Source of the DNA: Nocardia aobensis NBRC 100429 | GTDB lineage: Bacteria; Actinomycetota; Actinomycetes; Mycobacteriales; Mycobacteriaceae | DNA: 47,427 bases | Direction of reading: 5' to 3' | Assembly (NCBI RefSeq): GCF_000308375.1 | Contig: NZ_BAFQ01000179.1 | Span: forward strand, 1 to 47,427 | Shown: positions 45,844 through 47,427 of the stretch, piece after piece | Layout: each line of letters begins with the position of its first letter | Numbering within the stretch: the stretch's first letter is position 1 | The notes under the pieces: model-generated | The model's input: only the letters and a program-made list of their open reading frames with translations | The model's database searches: none | Told to the model about the DNA's origin: nothing | Translations under genes and position numbers: made by a program

Positions 45844-47427
45844 GATGTCGAGCTTGCCCGTACGCGTGCGCGAGGTCCATTACCTTCGGGGTAACGATCG
45901 CGGGCGGACCGCATCGGCCACCAGTTCAGCGGGCCCATCAATCGCACCAGCGCCGGCACCAGCAGCATCCGAACCAGCGTGGCGTCGATGATCAGCGCCA
46001 GGATCATGCCGAGACCGAGGAACCGCATCGGGGTCAGCGGGGAGAGTGTGAAGGCACCCGTGATGAACACCAGAAGCGTTGCGGCGGCGGTGATCACGCG
46101 TGCGGTGCGAACCGTGCCGGTGCGGACCGCGGACACGGTGTCGCAACCGGCGTGGCGCGCCTCGACCATGCGTGAGAGCAGGAAGACCTCGTAGTCGGTG
46201 GAGAGCCCGAAGACGACGGCGATGATCAGCACCATCATTCCCGCCGAGAGCGGTCCCACGCTCACGTGCAGCAGATCGGCCAGATGGCCCCGGCAGAAGA
46301 TCCAGGTCAGGACGCCGAAGGTCGCCGCCAGGCTGAGGAAGGCCAGCAGTACCGCCTTGACCGGCAGCACCGCCGAGCGGAACGCCGCGCCGAGCAGGAT
46401 CAGCGTGGCGAGCACCATCACCGCGATCATCAGCGGCATCCGGGAGGTGATGGCCGCGACGCTGTCCACGGTGGCCGCGGTGTCGCCGCCCACCTGGATG
46501 TCGACACCGTCGGGTGGGTCGAGTTCCCTTATGCGCGTGACGGTTTCGGTGGCGGCGGGGGAGCGGTCGGGGTCGTTCAGCGCGGCGTGCAGCACGATCG
46601 CGTCGTCCACCGTGGCGAGTCGCTGCACGTCGTGCACACCCGGGATCGCGCCGAGCGCGCGGATCGCGGCGGCGGTGGGCCGGGAGTCGGGTGGGGTGCC
46701 GTCACCGCGCAGCAGGACGGTCGCGCCGCTGCCGGCCTCCGGGAAACGGGTGGCGAGTTCATCGACGCCGGCGCGCACGCCATTGCCCGCAGGCAGGGCC
46801 GTGTGGTCGACATCGCCGAGCCGGACGCCCAGCACCGGGGTGGCGAGTACGAGCAGCAGTCCGCCGACGGTGACGGCCACGACTCCGGGCCGGCGCACCA
46901 CGGCGTCGACCACCCGGCCCCACCATCGCTCGGCACGCCGCTGTCCGCGGTCGAAGGCGTCTCGGCGCCAGCTCCAGGCGCCGACGCGGTGACCGAGCAG
47001 CGTGAGCGCGGCCGGCAGAACGGTCAGCGACAGCCCCGCGGCCAGCAGCACCGCCGCGATGGCCCCGAAGCCCAGTGATCGCAGCACGGCCTGCGGGAAG
47101 ACGAACGTCCCGGCGAAGGCGCAGGCCAGCAGCAGCGCCGAGAATCCGACGGTGCGGCCGGCGGTGGCCAGGGTGCGGGTCACCGCCTCGGGGACCGCGG
47201 CCCCCGCGGCGAGTTCCTCCCGGAAGCGAGTCACGACGAACAGCCCGTAGTCGATGGCCAGGCCGAGCCCCAGCAGCGAGGCCACGTTGACGGCGAACAC
47301 GCTCACCTCGGTGACGTGCGCGATCACTCCGACCGCGCCCAGTGAGCCCACGACCGCGAGCACACCCACCAGCAGCGGCAGGCCGGCGGCGACCACCCCG
47401 CCGAACACCAGCACCAGAATCGCCGAT
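45840..47427 (-). CDS. MMPL-type RND transporter, C-terminal 529 codons
   Basis: The gene runs off the right window edge, so the start is missing. Remaining are most of the first membrane domain from the second helix group on (GLGLAIDYGLFVVTRFREE, the proton-relay Asp-Tyr pair), the second exterior domain (LGDVDHTALPAGNGVRAGVDELATRFP to VGGDTAATVDSVAA) and the second membrane domain with FGLSTDYEVFLLSRM. MMPL proteins use proton flow to move lipids or small molecules to the envelope. The short C-terminal tail is like small MMPL proteins and lacks the long extension of MmpL3. It is coupled to the PaaI thioesterase by ATGA. Confidence 0.9.
   Translation of the reverse strand, partial: SAILVLVFGGVVAAGLPLLVGVLAVVGSLGAVGVIAHVTEVSVFAVNVASLLGLGLAIDYGLFVVTRFREELAAGAAVPEAVTRTLATAGRTVGFSALLLACAFAGTFVFPQAVLRSLGFGAIAAVLLAAGLSLTVLPAALTLLGHRVGAWSWRRDAFDRGQRRAERWWGRVVDAVVRRPGVVAVTVGGLLLVLATPVLGVRLGDVDHTALPAGNGVRAGVDELATRFPEAGSGATVLLRGDGTPPDSRPTAAAIRALGAIPGVHDVQRLATVDDAIVLHAALNDPDRSPAATETVTRIRELDPPDGVDIQVGGDTAATVDSVAAITSRMPLMIAVMVLATLILLGAAFRSAVLPVKAVLLAFLSLAATFGVLTWIFCRGHLADLLHVSVGPLSAGMMVLIIAVVFGLSTDYEVFLLSRMVEARHAGCDTVSAVRTGTVRTARVITAAATLLVFITGAFTLSPLTPMRFLGLGMILALIIDATLVRMLLVPALVRLMGPLNWWPMRSARDRYPEGNGPRARVRASSTS

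Noticed and set aside
1..47427. CRISPR arrays, tRNA or rRNA genes, insertion sequences, phage genes
   Set aside because: No regularly spaced direct repeats, no cloverleaf or rRNA core motifs noticed, no transposase or phage protein motifs in any plausible gene.

Overview
The window is GC-rich throughout, densely packed and full of ATGA/GTGA gene overlaps. It carries an mce operon, a ChoD-type cholesterol oxidase, CYP51, an MMPL transporter and F420-type LLM enzymes. This points to a mycolic-acid actinomycete (Mycobacteriales), most like Nocardia or a close relative. Identification is by eye from protein motifs; no search was run.

Layout. 1-7.9 kb: the end of an mce lipid-import operon (mceA tail, mceB-F, one Mce-associated protein), followed closely on the same strand by a tandem-TetR regulator resembling Mce3R. 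8.2-10.7 kb: an MpaB/DUF2236 protein, an OhrR-like MarR regulator behind three evenly spaced palindromes, DUF5313, and a small ORF. 11-17.4 kb: a polytopic membrane protein, an AmiC-like binding protein without a signal peptide, a copper-type P1B ATPase behind a CsoR/RicR-type operator, a serine beta-lactamase-fold hydrolase, and a 52-residue gene.

17.5-20.8 kb is the most unusual part, a divergent magnesium locus. mgtC reads left and an NRAMP-family transporter with a magnesium-type metal site reads right. The rightward transcript starts with an M-box (ykoK) riboswitch, then carries two short ORFs with good ribosome binding sites, then a hairpin abutting the transporter's ribosome binding site. 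The leftward mgtC transcript has its own 29-codon leader ORF behind a near-perfect Shine-Dalgarno sequence. The transporter's 3' end appears to hold a one-base frameshift.

20.8-29.8 kb: a stress and carbon block (UsfY-like protein, catalase, GH15, cholesterol oxidase, AraC regulator, DUF6328, CsbD, a small basic protein, a SigB/F-type sigma factor). Promoters of the GTTT-N15-GGGTAT type lie before several of these genes and probably before the sigma gene itself.

29.9-37.4 kb: cyp51 with an SDR, then a TetR regulator facing a four-gene oxidation operon (metal-dependent hydrolase, phthalate-dioxygenase-type reductase, Baeyer-Villiger-type monooxygenase, SDR) across a perfect inverted repeat that overlaps a strong promoter. 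37.5-47.4 kb: mixed single genes, including an orphan MceB-like gene, GlsB and HdeD stress membrane proteins, an NmrA protein, an LLM oxidoreductase, a TetR gene with paired operators facing a medium-chain reductase, and a truncated mmpL coupled to a PaaI thioesterase.

No tRNA, rRNA, CRISPR array, insertion sequence or prophage was recognised.
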